Shown here in pieces: positions 11,365-22,762 of a stretch of DNA of 64,000 nucleotides. Source of the stretch: Eurosta solidaginis. Lineage: Eukaryota; Arthropoda; Insecta; Diptera; Tephritidae. Numbering within the stretch: the first letter of the stretch is position 1; every line of letters starts with the position of its first letter. The position numbers and the translations under genes were made by a program. The DNA lies in assembly GCF_040869045.1 (NCBI RefSeq), contig NC_090323.1:176536083-176600082 (forward strand), in the 5' to 3' direction. The notes under the pieces were generated by a model that had not been told where the DNA came from, did no database searches, and saw only the letters and a program-made list of their open reading frames with translations.

Positions 11365-13065
11365 CCGGGTAGGCTGAAAAATGCCTAATGCCCCATAATT
11401 GCTGCCGTCGCAGCAACCGTGTGTCCATAGGCTAAAAAACAGCCCCATTCTGGAACCGTCGCCCACCCCGGCACCACTTTCGCATTACTTCAGGGTGGCG
11501 TTCCATATTTCTCATTTTTTAAGAGCCTACTGTTGTCCCTACGTCCAGGTTCCCGCTATTTGCTCTGAGTGTCCATTTAATCGCCACTGCTTCGCATGCG
11601 CATTTCTCTGCGCTCCCTCTCAGCATCCATCAGGCGTGTCATTACTATAAATGCCATTTTGCTCACTGCAGTCCAGCACTATTTCCTGTTGCACATATGT
11701 GGGACTAAATTTCTCGTGGTAGGTTCCTCCCCAAAGACTCCATACAAAGTGAGTATTTCTTCGTGGAAACGGGGGCAGTGGAACATGACGTGTTCTGCGT
11801 TTTCTAACTCCGTGGTACACATTGGGCAATGAGGATCTTCCTCTATCCTACGCTTCCATAAATACTCTTTGAAACCGCCATGTCCACTCATTATCTGCGT
11901 GAGATGGTAGTTCAGTTCGCCGTGCTTCCGTTCATTCCATTGAGCTACGTTCCAAACTACTGTGAAAGTCCAACGCCCTTTACTCGAGGCCTTCCACCGT
12001 TCTTGCCACTTAGCTATTGTTTGTGTCCTTGCTCTTTTCTTGTCTTCTTCAGATGGTCGCTCGATATTAGTGTTATACAGATCGGACATTTCGCTTGCCA
12101 GTAAGCCCACTGGGATTTTTCGGGTTAGAACCAGGATCGCGTCGTCGAACACCGTCCGATAAGCACTTGCTATTCTTAAAGAAGCAAGTCGGTACGCTGC
12201 TAATATATATTTTTGATGGGTTTGATTAGATCCATACCACACTGGTGCTGCGTATAGTATTATTGAGCTGGTTACTGTGGACAATAGCTGACGTGTAGCT
12301 TCGCTCGGACCACCAATGTTTGGCATTATTCGCATAAGTGATCCATTAACTTTGGTAATTTTCGCCCCCACCGCTCTGAAGTGCTCTTTGAAAGTTAACT
12401 TAGAGTCAATGTGCACTCCTAAGTATTTTAAGGAATCCTTTGAGGTGATTTGATGATCCCCGACAGTTAAGACTAACTCGTTCGCCGACCGTTTGGAGCT
12501 TACTAATACCACTTCCGTCTTTTGGCTAGCCAACTCCAGTCCCGTATTGGTCAGCCATTCCTTTATTCTTGCTACGGCGTCATTACATAATGCTTGAAGC
12601 AGGTCCAGTTTCTTGGCCACTACTACCACTGCAATATCATCAGGATATCCCACAATTTGCGTGTTTTCTGGTAGATCAATCTGTAGCACCCCGTCATACA
12701 TTACATTCCAAAGCGTGGGACCGAGAACAGATCCCTGTAGGACGCCTCCTGTGATTTTGTACTCTTTTGCTCCTTGATCCGTGTCAAAAAGAAGTACTCT
12801 GTCTTTAAGATAGCTACCTATTATTCTGCGTAAGTAAGCTGGAGTGCCGAAGCTTTGCAGCGCTGCCATTATCTGCATCCAGTTCGCAGTGTTAAAAGCA
12901 TTCTTGATGTCCAACATAATCAGTGCACAGAACTTCCTGTTATTTTGGCCTCCAGAGATAGCTTCTCTAGCTATATTGACGACTGTTTGTATTGCATCTA
13001 CGGTGGATCTTGATTTGCGAAATCTATATTGACTATTCGATAAGCCACCTGGTCTTTCTAGAGTT
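11337..13065 (-). mobile_element. R1-clade LINE, 5'-truncated, with poly(A) and 13-bp target duplication
   Basis: On the reverse strand: truncated reverse-transcriptase frame, about 310 bp of 3' untranslated region, then a 28-nt A tail (top-strand T run 11337-11364). The insertion is framed by AGCTTCCATAACT at 11324-11336 and again at 13066-13078, a perfect 13-bp target-site duplication. This is textbook target-primed reverse transcription with 5' truncation. The long open frame and perfect duplication imply a recent insertion. The target is not 28S rDNA, so the family is not the site-specific R1 itself. Confidence 0.93.
11679..13064 (-). CDS. R1-clade LINE reverse transcriptase, C-terminal 461 residues
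   Basis: The open frame runs without stop from the 5' truncation point to 11679. It begins TLERPGGLSNSQYRFRKSRS, then STVDAIQTVV, so fingers/palm motifs are present but the endonuclease and RT start are lost. Motif A is MLDIKNAFN; motif B is GGVLQGSVLGPTLWN; motif C reads GYPDDIAV instead of the usual GYADD, keeping both aspartates. The thumb has LKYLGVHIDSKLTF. The C-terminus has a knuckle-like C-x2-C-x8-H-x4-C (CPMCTTELENAEHVMFHC) followed by a short tail ending CNRK. An internal methionine at 12917 is only a chance start. With the 5' part missing it cannot move unaided. Confidence 0.9.
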   Translation of the reverse strand, partial: TLERPGGLSNSQYRFRKSRSTVDAIQTVVNIAREAISGGQNNRKFCALIMLDIKNAFNTANWMQIMAALQSFGTPAYLRRIIGSYLKDRVLLFDTDQGAKEYKITGGVLQGSVLGPTLWNVMYDGVLQIDLPENTQIVGYPDDIAVVVVAKKLDLLQALCNDAVARIKEWLTNTGLELASQKTEVVLVSSKRSANELVLTVGDHQITSKDSLKYLGVHIDSKLTFKEHFRAVGAKITKVNGSLMRIMPNIGGPSEATRQLLSTVTSSIILYAAPVWYGSNQTHQKYILAAYRLASLRIASAYRTVFDDAILVLTRKIPVGLLASEMSDLYNTNIERPSEEDKKRARTQTIAKWQERWKASSKGRWTFTVVWNVAQWNERKHGELNYHLTQIMSGHGGFKEYLWKRRIEEDPHCPMCTTELENAEHVMFHCPRFHEEILTLYGVFGEEPTTRNLVPHMCNRK

Positions 13066-13078
13066 AGCTTCCATAACT

Positions 13079-13685
13079 GACGGACATCAACTAACCCTAC
13101 CTCCTAGGTTAAAGTCTCTGAAACTAATACTTTATCAACGAGAGGAATCGGAAAACATGCATTGCTCACTACGCTAGTAAATCGGTGTTCGTTGAGAAAT
13201 AGGACTTAGGTTTACTATGCGGTAGTGCGACCTATTCTATCCTATGACAAAGCCACATTGAAATGGGGGAAGAAGTTTTTAGAATAGGTCCAGATCCAGC
13301 ATATATAAAGATATAACAGGCTGTACCTACCTACCATTGTGCCACAGGCATACTTGAAATGTTGTATATAGACCTGGAAACTACCAGGTATGTAAATTTG
13401 GAATAATAAAACTTGTTTGCTTTGCAAATATGACGTTTTGTTGTATTATGGAGGGTAATAAATGAAATTAAGATTAGCTATCATAACCAAATTGAACAAT
13501 TGGGAATAATGACTACTTATCTTATTTACATACATATATTTTCAACCAAAAACCAAGAAAAAATGCTAAAATTCATAAACATCTAAAACTCATAAAAAAT
13601 ACCAAAAAGTTAGAGATCCCAGAGTAATTTTTTTATATAAAATAAAACAAATCAAAAATCCCAAACGCAAATAAATGAAATTAAA
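13079..13685. other. Intergenic, no gene recognised
   Basis: A/T-rich DNA with short chance frames only. The bases before 13695 (GCTTCCGGAT, 13686-13695) are the left half of the target duplication of the next element. Confidence 0.5.
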
Positions 13686-13695
13686 GCTTCCGGAT

Positions 13696-14094
13696 GTTGT
13701 TGTTGTTGTTGAGCGACAAGGTTGTTCCTCGAAGGCTTTGGGAGTGTTATCGATGTGATGGTCCTTTGCCGGATACAAATCCGGTACGCTCCGGTACCAT
13801 AGCACCATTATGGTGCTAGCCCGACCATCTCGGGAACGAATTATGTGGCTACATTAAACCTTCAGGCCATTCCCTCCCTCCCTACCCCCAAGTTCGATGA
13901 GGAGCTTGGGGTCGCCAGAGCCTCGTCTGTTAGTGAAACAGGATTTGCCGCGGATAGGTGAGGTTGACAATTGGGTTTGGAGAAGCTATATATTGCGCTG
14001 GCAACCTGAAAGGTTGCGCTACACAGCCCCTTGAATCTGGTATTTTAGTCGCCTCTTACGACAGGCATACCTACCGCGGGTATATTCTGATTCT
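13696..14094 (-). mobile_element. (CAA)n-tailed retroposon, family S2, copy 1
   Basis: On the reverse strand: starts near AGAATATACCCGCGGTAGGT, carries TCGTAAGAGGCGACTAAAAT, then the short inverted motif CTCCTCATCGAACTTGGGG, GTTCCCGAGATGGTCGGGC and ends in (CAA)n. A 10-bp duplication GCTTCCGGAT lies at 13686-13695 and 14095-14104. It is missing the first ~20 bp (CCCCAGCGGGTTAGG) seen in copy 2. It encodes no protein; it behaves as a SINE-like or 5'-LINE-derived retroposon. The tail type suggests mobilisation by a LINE with microsatellite 3' end. Confidence 0.8.
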
Positions 14095-14103
14095 GCTTCC
14101 GGA

Positions 14104-16350
14104 TAATATGTTTGTACGATATGGGAATCAAATGAAAGGTGTTACTGAGCATTTTAAGAGGGAGTGGGCATTAGGTCTATAGGTGGACGCCTTTTCGAGA
14201 TATCGCCATTAGGGTGGGCCAGGGGTGACTCTAGAATGTTTGTACGGTATGGGTATCAAACGAAAGGTGTTACTGAGCATTTTAAGAGGGAGTGGGCATG
14301 AGGTCTATAGGTGGACGCCTTTTCGAGATATCGTCATTAGGGTGGGCCAGGGGTGACTCTAGAATGTGTTTGTACGATATGTGCATCAAACGAAAGTTGT
14401 TACTGAGCATTTTAAGAGGGAGTGGGCATTAGGTCTATAGGTGGACGCCCTTTCGAGATATCGCCATTAGGGTGGGCCAGGGGTGACTCTAGAATGTTTG
14501 TACGATATGGGTATCAAACGAAAGGTGTTACTGAGCATTTTAAGAGGGAGTGGGCATTAGGTCTATAGGTGGACGCCTTTTCGAGATATCGCCATTAGGG
14601 TGGGCCAGGGGTGACTCTAGAATGTGTTTGTACGATATGGGTATCAAATGAAAGGTGGTAAGGAGTATTTTAAAAGGGAGTAATCCTTAGTTCTATAGGT
14701 GGACGCCTTTTCGAGATATCGCCATAAAGGTGGACCAAGGGTGACTCTAGAATGTTTGTATGATATGGGTATCAAACGAAAGGTGTTACTGAGCATTTTA
14801 AGAGGGAGTGGGCATTAGGTCTATAGGTGGACGCCTTTTCGAGATATCGCCATTAGGGTGGGCCAGGGTGACTCTAGAATGTGTTTGTACGATATGGGTA
14901 TCAAATGAAAGGTGGTAATGAGTATTTTAAAAGGGAGTAATCCTTAGTTCTATAGGTGGACGCCTTTTCGAGATATCGCCATAAAGCTGGACCAAGGGTG
15001 ACTCTAGAATGTTTGTACGGTATGGGTATCAAACGAAAGGTGTTACTGAGCATTTTAAGAGGGAGTGGGCATTAGGTCTATAGGTGGACGCCTTTTCGAG
15101 ATATCGCCATTAGGGTGGGCCAGGGTGACTCTAGAATGTGTTTGTACGATATGGGTATCAAATGAAAGGTGGTAATGAGTATTTTAAAAGGGAGTAATCC
15201 TTAGTTCTATAGGTGGACGCCTTTTCGAGATATCGCCATTAGGGTGGGCCAGGTGTGACTCTAGAATGTTTGTACGATATGGGTATCAAACGAAAGGTGT
15301 TACTGAGCATTTTAAGAGGGAGTGGGCATTAGGTCTATAGGTGGACGCCTTTTCGAGATATCGCCATTAGGGTGGGACAGGGGTGACTCTAGAATGTTTG
15401 TATGATATGGGTATCAAACGAAAGGTGTTACTGAGCATTTTAAGAGGGAGTGTACATTAGGTCTATAGGTGGACGCCTTTTCGAGATATCGCCATTAGGG
15501 TGGGCCAGGGGTGACTCTAGAATGTTTGTACGATATGGGTATCAAACGAAAGGTGTTACTGAGCATTTTAAGAGGGAGTGGACATTAGGTCTATAGGTGG
15601 ACGCCTTTTCGAGATATCGCCATTAGGGTGGGCCAGGGTGACTCTAGAATGTGTTTGTACGATATGGGTATCAAATGAAAGGTGGTAATGAGTATTTTAA
15701 AAGGGAGTAATCCTTAGTTCTATAGGTGGACGCCTTTTCGAAATATCGCCATTAGGGTGGGCCAGGTGTGACTCTAGAATGTTTGTACGATATGGGTATC
15801 AAACGAAAGCTGTTACTGAGCATTTTAAGAGGGAGTGGGCATTAGGTCTATAGGTGGACGCCTTTTCGAGATATTGCCATTAGGGTGGGCCAGGGGTGAC
15901 TCTAGAATGTTTGTACGATATGGGTATCAAACAAAAGGTGTTACTGAGCATTTTAAGAGGGAGTGGGCATTAGGTCTATAGGTGGACGCCTTTTCGAGAT
16001 ATTGCCATTAGGGTGGGCCAGGGGTGACTCTAGAATGTTTGTACGATATGGGTATCAAACGAAAGCTGTTACTGAGCATTTTAAGAGGGAGTGGACACTA
16101 GGTCTATAGGTGGACGCCTTTTCGAGATATCGCCATTAGGGTGGGCCAGGGGTTACTCTAGAATGTTTGTACGATATGGGTATCAAACGAAAGGTGTTAC
16201 TGAGCATTTTAAGAGAGAGGGGGCATTAGTTCTATAGGTGGACGCCTTTTCGAGATATCGCCATTAGGGTGGGACAGGGGTGACTCTGGTATGTTTTTGT
16301 ACGATATGGATATCAAATTAAAGGTATTAATGAGGGTTTTAAAAGCGAGT
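14104..16350 (-). repeat. 128-bp minisatellite block of R copy C (~17-18 monomers)
   Basis: Monomers read GACTCTAGAATGTTTGTACG ... GGTGGACGCCTTTTCGAGAT. Two monomer types alternate: one with CATTTTAAGAGGGAGTGGGC and one with TATTTTAAAAGGGAGTAATC. The mixed spacing of the two types suggests amplification of multi-monomer segments. Confidence 0.9.
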
Positions 16351-17734
16351 GGCCCTTAGATGTATATGTGAAGGCGTTCTCGTGATATCCACCAAAATGT
16401 GGACCAGGTGATCCAGAAAATCATCTGTCGGGTACTGCTAATTTATTTATATATGCAATACCACTAACAGTATTCCTGCCAAGATTCCAAGGGCTGTTGA
16501 TTTCGCCTTGTAGAACTTTTTCATTTTCTTCTACTTAATATGGTAGGTGTCACACCCATTTTACAAAGATTTTTCCAAAGTTATATTTTGCGTCAACAAA
16601 CCAATCCAATTACCATGTTTCATCCCTTTTTTCGTATTTGGTATAGAATTATGGCATTTTTTTCATTTTTCGTAATTTTCGATATCGATAAAGTGGGCGT
16701 GGTTATGGTCAGATTTCGCCCATTTTTTATACCAAGAAAGAGTGAGCTCAGGTAAGTACGTGGGCTAAGTTTAGTAAAGATATATCGGATTTTGCTCAAG
16801 TTATTGTGTTAATGGCCGAGCGGAAGGACAGACGGTGGACTGTGTATAAAAACTGGGCGTGGCTTCCACCGATTTCGCCCATTTTCACAGAGAACAGTTA
16901 CCGTCATAGAATCTATGCTCCTACCAAATTTGAGAAGGATTGGTAAATTTTTGTTCGACTTATGGCAATAAAAGTATTCTAGACAAACTAAATGAAAATG
17001 GGCGGAGCCACGCCCATTTTGAAATTTTCTTTTATTTTTGTATTTTGTTGCATCATATCATTACTGGAGTTGAATTTTGACTTAATTTACTTATATACAG
17101 TAAAGATATTAAATTTTTTGTTAAAATTTGAATTAAAAAAAATTTTTTTTTAAAAAGTGGGCGTGTTCTTAATCCAATTTTGCTAATTTTTATTTAGCAC
17201 ATATAGAGTAATAGTAGTAACGTTCCTGCCAAATTTCATCATGATATCTTCAACGACTGCCAAATTACAGCTTGCAAAACTTTAAAATTACCTTCTTGTA
17301 AAAGTGGGCGGGGCCAAGCCCATTGTCCAAAATCTTACTAATTTTCTATTCGGCGTCATAACGTCAACCCATCTACCAAGTTTCGTCGCTTTATCTGTCT
17401 TTTGTAATGAGTTATCGCACTTTTTCGGTTTTTCGAAATTTTCGATATCGAAAAAGTGGGCGTGGTTATAGTCCGATATCGTTCATTTTAAACAGCGATC
17501 TGAGATTAGTGCTCAGGAACCCACACACCAAATTTCATCAAGATACCTCAAAATTTACTCAAGTTATCGTGTTAAAGGACGGACGGACGGACATGGCTCA
17601 ATCAAATTTTTTTTCGATCCTGATTATTTTGATATATGGAAGTCTATATCTATCTCGATTCCTTTATATATGTACAACCAACCGTTATCCAATCAAACTT
17701 AATATACTCTGTGAGCTCTGCTCAACTGAGTATA
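14104..17734 (-). mobile_element. R-family element copy C, 3' end missing
   Basis: Reverse orientation. Its 5' terminus is at the right (GAGCTCTGCTCAACTGAGTA then TA, ending 17734). Two body units follow (GTTAACAC equivalents near 17570 and 16805), then about 17-18 monomers of 128 bp down to 14104. The terminal hairpin and CAAGTAAGG end are absent, so it was cut inside the array before the S2 retroposon landed at its edge. The frames at 16540-16755 and 17407-17820 are accidental. Confidence 0.82.
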
Positions 17735-18013
17735 ATCAACATTCAAACGTTAGAACGGCACGCGATTTTATAAATATGGGAGAATCAACAAAAACGTGGG
17801 GCATATACATAAATAAATAGTCACATTCCTACGCACACGCATATGTGTGTATATGGTTTTCCACCCAGCAGTCAAAGCAATGAATTGTGAAATTGTAAAT
17901 ATCGCAAACGCTTACTATTGTCAGACTGTGCAAACTTTGCTCACGGTATAGAGGAATCCTTAATGTGAGCGTAAGTTGTGGGCGTAAACATTAGCATAAG
18001 CGCAATTTTAAAA
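17735..18013. other. Intergenic, no feature recognised
   Basis: Short spacer between the R element and the next LINE; contains CACACGCATATGTGTGTATA only. Confidence 0.4.
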
Positions 18014-20088
18014 GTTGTGTGCAGCTTGGGAGTTTTATCGCCAAGGCAGAAATAGTGCCACATTGCAAGCTAAGAATTCTAAAAGAGAATTTTTCAAAAT
18101 CAAGCTTGATACTGATTTGCTGGTTAAAAATCTGTGGAAAAATTTAAGATCCCTAGGTATTGGGGCAAAAAGTAATTCCGAATGCCATGTAAATACTGAC
18201 GATATAAAAAATTTCTTTCTACAATCATGCAAAACAAAAAATGACGGGAATTTTAAGATTGATGAAAGTTTACTTCATACACCAGAAGATAAATTTCAGT
18301 TCAGTGCAGTAACAGAGTTTGATGTCATGAAATGTACGATTGCAATTATATCAAATGCAGTTGGTGAGGATGGTGTTAGTCTTCGGTTTTTGAAACTGAT
18401 AATGCAATACGTAGTGCCAACCCTGACTCACATAATCAAATTTTCAATTACAACGTCAACCTTTCCCGATGCTTGGAAAATAGCAAAAGCCATTCCTGTT
18501 GCTAAAAAACCTTCGGCTGTTGTCTTAACGGATTATCGCCCCATAAGCATATTGCCGGTCTTGTCAAAAGTCTGGGAGAAATTAGCGGCTGCCCAAATTA
18601 CGGAATATCTTAATACAAACAGGCTCCTGAGCAAATATAAATCTGGTTACACAGCTGTAATACCGCCATGCTCAAAATTATCGAAGATATCCGCCTGCTT
18701 ATGACAGAGGTGAATTATCTGTGCTGGCACTTTTGGATTTTTCCAAAGCTTTCGACACAGTGGATGACTCTATTCTTTTACTAAAATTAAGTAAATACTA
18801 CGTATTCTCTGATAGTTGCGTAAGATTGCTTGAAAGTTATCTTAGAGGTGGCTTACAGAAAGTAGTGGTTGGAACTAGCTGCTCGGAGATGAAACGCCTT
18901 GATTCGGGGGTGCCACAGGGATCCATTCTCGGTCCAATACTATATTCTATTTTTATTAATGAAATTACATATATTTCCAAGAGCGCACCGATACATCTGT
19001 ATGCTTATGACACTCAAGTATATCTTTCTCGTCCAGAATGAATGAAGACCTTCAGCACATATCTTCATGGGCAAATGACAATAAATTAAATATAAATTCT
19101 TCTAATTAAAATTTAGAAATAAGGTTTTTCAATTAGAAGAAAATTTTTCTAAGCGGGGTCGCCCCTCGGCAGTGTCTGGCAAGCGCTCCGGGTGTATTTC
19201 TTCCATGAAAAGCTCTCAGTGAAAACTCATCTGCCTTGCAGATGCCGTTCGGAGTCGGCATGAAACATGTAGGTCCCGTCCGGCCAATTTGTAGGGAAAA
19301 TCAAGAGGTGCACGACGCAAATTGGAAGAGAAGCTCGGCCTTAGATCTCTTCGGAGATTATCGCGCCTTACATTTATTTATTTATAAATGCTTCTAAGAC
19401 AAAGGCTATGTGTTTGGCATTTCCCGGCAGCTTGTTACGGTATTGCCTGCTTTATCCTTGCAAGGCCTTGATATTAATTATGAGTATGTGGTTACGAGCC
19501 TTGAATTTAAGTTGAACTCATACATTGGATGCAATGACCATGTAAACTATACTTTAACAAAGCAAAATATACTACGTCCTAAGAAAGTTGTGGCATTCAG
19601 CAGATCTAGTTCCAATTAATGTGAATTTGAAATAGGTGAGAACTATTATAGTTCCACTGATATCCTTTGGGGAGATCGTTTTCGGCGATATTGACAGTGA
19701 GACGCTGAAAAAGCTGCAGCTAGCTTTAAACAGCTGCGCTCGATACATATTTTCTAGGTGGAAATTTGATCATATATTAGAGTTTTCCTCCAAGATACTT
19801 AATTGCAGTCTCGTTAGCTTTCTGAATTATCACAATTTGGGGTTCCAGCACGATTTAATCCATAAAAGGCAACCGGAATACCTCTTTATAAATTTACGTT
19901 TTTCAAAATCCGATAGAACTGGCAAACTTATTGTTCTACGCTATAAGTATCTTACATCTTCCAGAACATTCTTTGTCAGTGCTATCAAATTATGGAAGTC
20001 ACTACCAAATGACATTAAAAATGAACGCAATAACAGGCGCTTTAAATTGGCTTTGTCAGAATTTCTGCAATATATACATGCATAATAT
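18014..20088 (+). pseudogene. CR1-like LINE reverse transcriptase, decayed and interrupted by a SINE
   Basis: First frame (18015-18704) holds EDGVSLRFLKLIMQYVVPTL, the RT motif VVLTDYRPISILPVLSKVWE and the fingers region. A frameshift near 18655-18720 leads to ALLDFSKAFDTVDDSILLLK (motif A) and DSGVPQGSILGPILYSIFIN (motif B). Motif C is LYAYDTQVYLS, where the usual YADD has lost one aspartate. Coding resumes after the SINE (19106-19383) with broken frames, then 19636-20085 gives VPLISFGEIVFGDIDS, NSCARYIF and AIKLWKSLPNDIKNE, the typical C-terminus of CR1/L2-group LINEs. The endonuclease is missing (5' truncation near 18014). I could not find a target duplication. Confidence 0.85.
19106..19383 (+). 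mobile_element. tRNA-related SINE (family S1), head-truncated, inserted in the LINE
   Basis: Contains body sequences TTCAATTAGAAGAAAATTTT, GGGGTCGCCCCTCGGCAGTG, TTGCAGATGCCGTTCGGAGT, GTAGGTCCCGTCCGGCCAAT and ends in (TTTA)n. A 14-bp duplication with one mismatch flanks it: ATAAATTCTTCTAA (19092-19105) and ATAAATGCTTCTAA (19384-19397). The tRNA-like head seen in the copy at 28902-29249 is missing. Removing it rejoins the LINE reading. Confidence 0.85.
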
Positions 20089-20159
20089 CTTTTTTAATTT
20101 TTCTAATATCATTAGCCGACGTTGTTACTCACACATACACATGCCTATAGCTCAATAAC

Positions 20160-20430
20160 TATGCAGAGATACATCAGTTCTAGAAAGCGAAACGTCTAGA
20201 CCTTAGTAGATATATGCGGACGAGATAAGAGAGAGTATAAAAGCAGCGCAAGCTGAGGAATAGCTAATCAGTTTGATTTAAACACGCTTTTGTGAAGTAC
20301 GTGATATTGAAGTGTATAATTATACTTCCCAAAGTAGACTAAAAAAAAGCCATATTGCAATACTGAATATTGGAGTTATTTATTCGACAGTTCAGCGATA
20401 CGAGCGTTAACAGAAGGTGCATAATAAGCA
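20160..20430 (+). mobile_element. Possible LTR fragment of an LTR retrotransposon
   Basis: A TATA box (TATAAAAG, 20236-20243) preceded by GAGATAAGAGAGAG and followed by AGCAGCGCAAGCTGAGGAAT fits an LTR promoter and U3/R junction. A degenerate poly(A) signal near 20340 and TATTTATTCGACAGTTCAGC would fit R/U5. No second LTR, primer-binding site or gag/pol is visible. It rests on composition and resemblance only. Confidence 0.35.
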
Positions 20431-20585
20431 GAGAAATAATGACCACCAGAAAATGCATGATTTTTATTTTTGATACACAAAGCTTTTACAACAAAAACAA
20501 AGAACGTGTTATTCAAGGTTGAGTTGAAATTTGTTTCTTTGTAAGGTTTTGTGGGTTGTAACATCTGTGTACATTATTTGGTTAG

Positions 20586-21690
20586 ATTTATCTTCTATAA
20601 TTTAAAAATTAAGTGCCAATTTCGAAAACGGTTTGACCGATTTCGCTAATTATTATTTTTTGAATATTTCTTGAAGTAAGAGGATGGTTTTTACGGAGAG
20701 GAACGTGGGCTCGGAAAGTGGAAAAAGGACCGACCGTTTCTAAATAAAATAGTGGATGGTGCGATTTGCTTGAAATTTAGTATAAGAGTATTTTCCTGAC
20801 TAGCTTCTTATTTCAGGAACCGACCTTTTCCTAAGAATCTTATTTATATTGCGATTCGCTTGAAATTCGGTACATAGGTAATTCTGTGTGAGATTGTGGG
20901 AAGTGGACCAGGGGTCTAGGTATTCGAAAAAATGAAATTTTTGGTGCAATTTTTATGAAATGCATTGTTCAGGCAGCCTTTCAAAAAATTTAAAAGGAGA
21001 TCGCCGGGGGAATAAAAGAGAGGAAAACGAGAAGGGAGTGTTAGGGAGAAGGAAGAAAGTATGAGTAGAAAAAGGAGATAAAAATGAAGAAAGTGCGAGG
21101 CGAAATGGGAAGGTGAGGAATCATGTGCACGGAAGTAGATGAAGAAGAATAAATAAAGGTTGAGGGAGGATTTTCCCTCACCAGGGAGTAGCAGAGAGGA
21201 AAAACGGGGTTGTAAACGGGAAAATAAATATTACAAATGCCTCTGTTGGCTGGTATAGTGCTAACATCGCAGGTAGGAATATTATAGAGCATGAGAACTT
21301 GTTCATTATCTATCTTTATCTTATTTCAAAAAAATATGAAAGAGATTTTAAAAATTGCGTTAGTTTCATAAAGCTTCGTAAACAAAGATATTGAAATCGG
21401 TCGACCAGGTGAAGCAGTTATTCGATATTTGGTATATAAATTCCATATAAGTGAAAATTGAGGTAAAAGATGTAAAGGGGTGGAGTTGTAGTGGGAGTGT
21501 GACTAGGACTGGAAATGGGTATGGGAATGTGATGTTTAGCGGAATTAGAAGTGAGTGCAGGAGTAGGAAAGGGGTTGGGATTGGAGATGGGAGGCAGGCA
21601 AACTGAATAAGGTATGTACAAGAATTATACGAAAAATGGAAGATAGAGTAAAAGGGAATAAGATAAATAGTGAAGACAGAAAGCGTGGCT
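20586..21690 (+). mobile_element. Helitron-like interior, purine-rich
   Basis: Begins after TTA with TCTTCTATAATTTAAAAATT, a Helitron-like 5' start, and carries AAGGACCGACCGTTTC plus long purine-rich stretches (21000-21170, 21480-21600) with irregular GGGARTGGGA repeats, like the interiors of the Helitrons at 7937 and 31621. I cannot find the CTRR end, so the right boundary is a guess. Reverse-strand proline/serine-rich frames here are composition artefacts. Confidence 0.4.
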
Positions 21691-22762
21691 CAATTTTTAA
21701 TAGTAGACAAATCAATTTTCGGGGAGAACAGAGTTTTCGATGTAGGAAATAATGTACTGCAAACAAAAAAAATGTATTAATATAAAAATAATTTAATTCG
21801 GTAAATACTTACTCAGCGTACATACTAGTCACTGCGACTGGAGCTTCTCTAAACTCTATATTATTTTCCAAATTTTGGTTGCACTTTTCTTGTATTTAGA
21901 TACAAGTGCCATCTTTTTTGGACTAGTTTTAAAAGATCAAATAGGCACCGACACGTGTTTTAGTTTAATACATAAATTTCAAAAGCTTATTCCAAATCGC
22001 CTTTGCCGATAAACCATATTTTATATTTTGGTACATATTTTTGTGTGTGGCGGTGTGCAATTTCAAACCTTTGTATTAAATTTGTCGATGAAAAATGTAT
22101 GGCAAAAGCACGTTATGACTTTTCTATGCCGGTTAATAACCAGCAAAAGGATATTGAAAACATATTAAGGAAGAAAAAAGTATTTGCAGTAAAGAGCTGG
22201 AGGCATGCTATAGCGTATGTTCCCCAGCGGTAAAAGCTAAGAGGAAGAGGGAGTGCAAGTGGTGTAGGGAGAGTAAGAATGGGAAAATCGTTAGTACTTC
22301 TCTATATTATAGCAACGCCTTTTGCTTTCACTATGTCCTCAGCCTTAAAAACAAATTCATTTGTAATGATTTTGATTTTTCGTTAAATAATATCTTAACT
22401 ACATACATAGATCAATAGGGAGCTAAGTCAAAAATTTGTTATTTTTATGCTATAAATAATACGGATGCCCAAATTCAGTTCCCATTAAATATTAAATTCA
22501 ATACTTACCCAGAGAGGGCTTTGTAAAAACTAAAAACTGCAGGGACGGATGTGGTAAAGCCAACCAAAGTTTTTCCAATCCTGAACGTTGTGGTTTTTCT
22601 TAGTTGATTGCTGTTTTGATTTAGGTGTGCGATTTTATGTATTATTCAGCTTTTACACTAGCAAACTCATTTCTTAGAAACAAAAGTGAAATGAAACAAA
22701 AGTGCTTACCTCTTCCTTTACAAATATTTTACGGTTTGAATTCAGATAGAATTATATAGGTA
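21691..22762. other. Intergenic, no gene recognised
   Basis: A 76-codon frame at 22003-22233 (IENILRKKKVFAVKSWRHAI) has no recognisable domain and is probably chance. The rest is A/T-rich. Confidence 0.4.

Noticed and set aside
17820..17860. Microsatellites such as the CACACGCATATGTGTGTATA stretch, and those at 27310, 63286 and 63520
   Set aside because: Short and ordinary for insect intergenic DNA; not worth separate entries.
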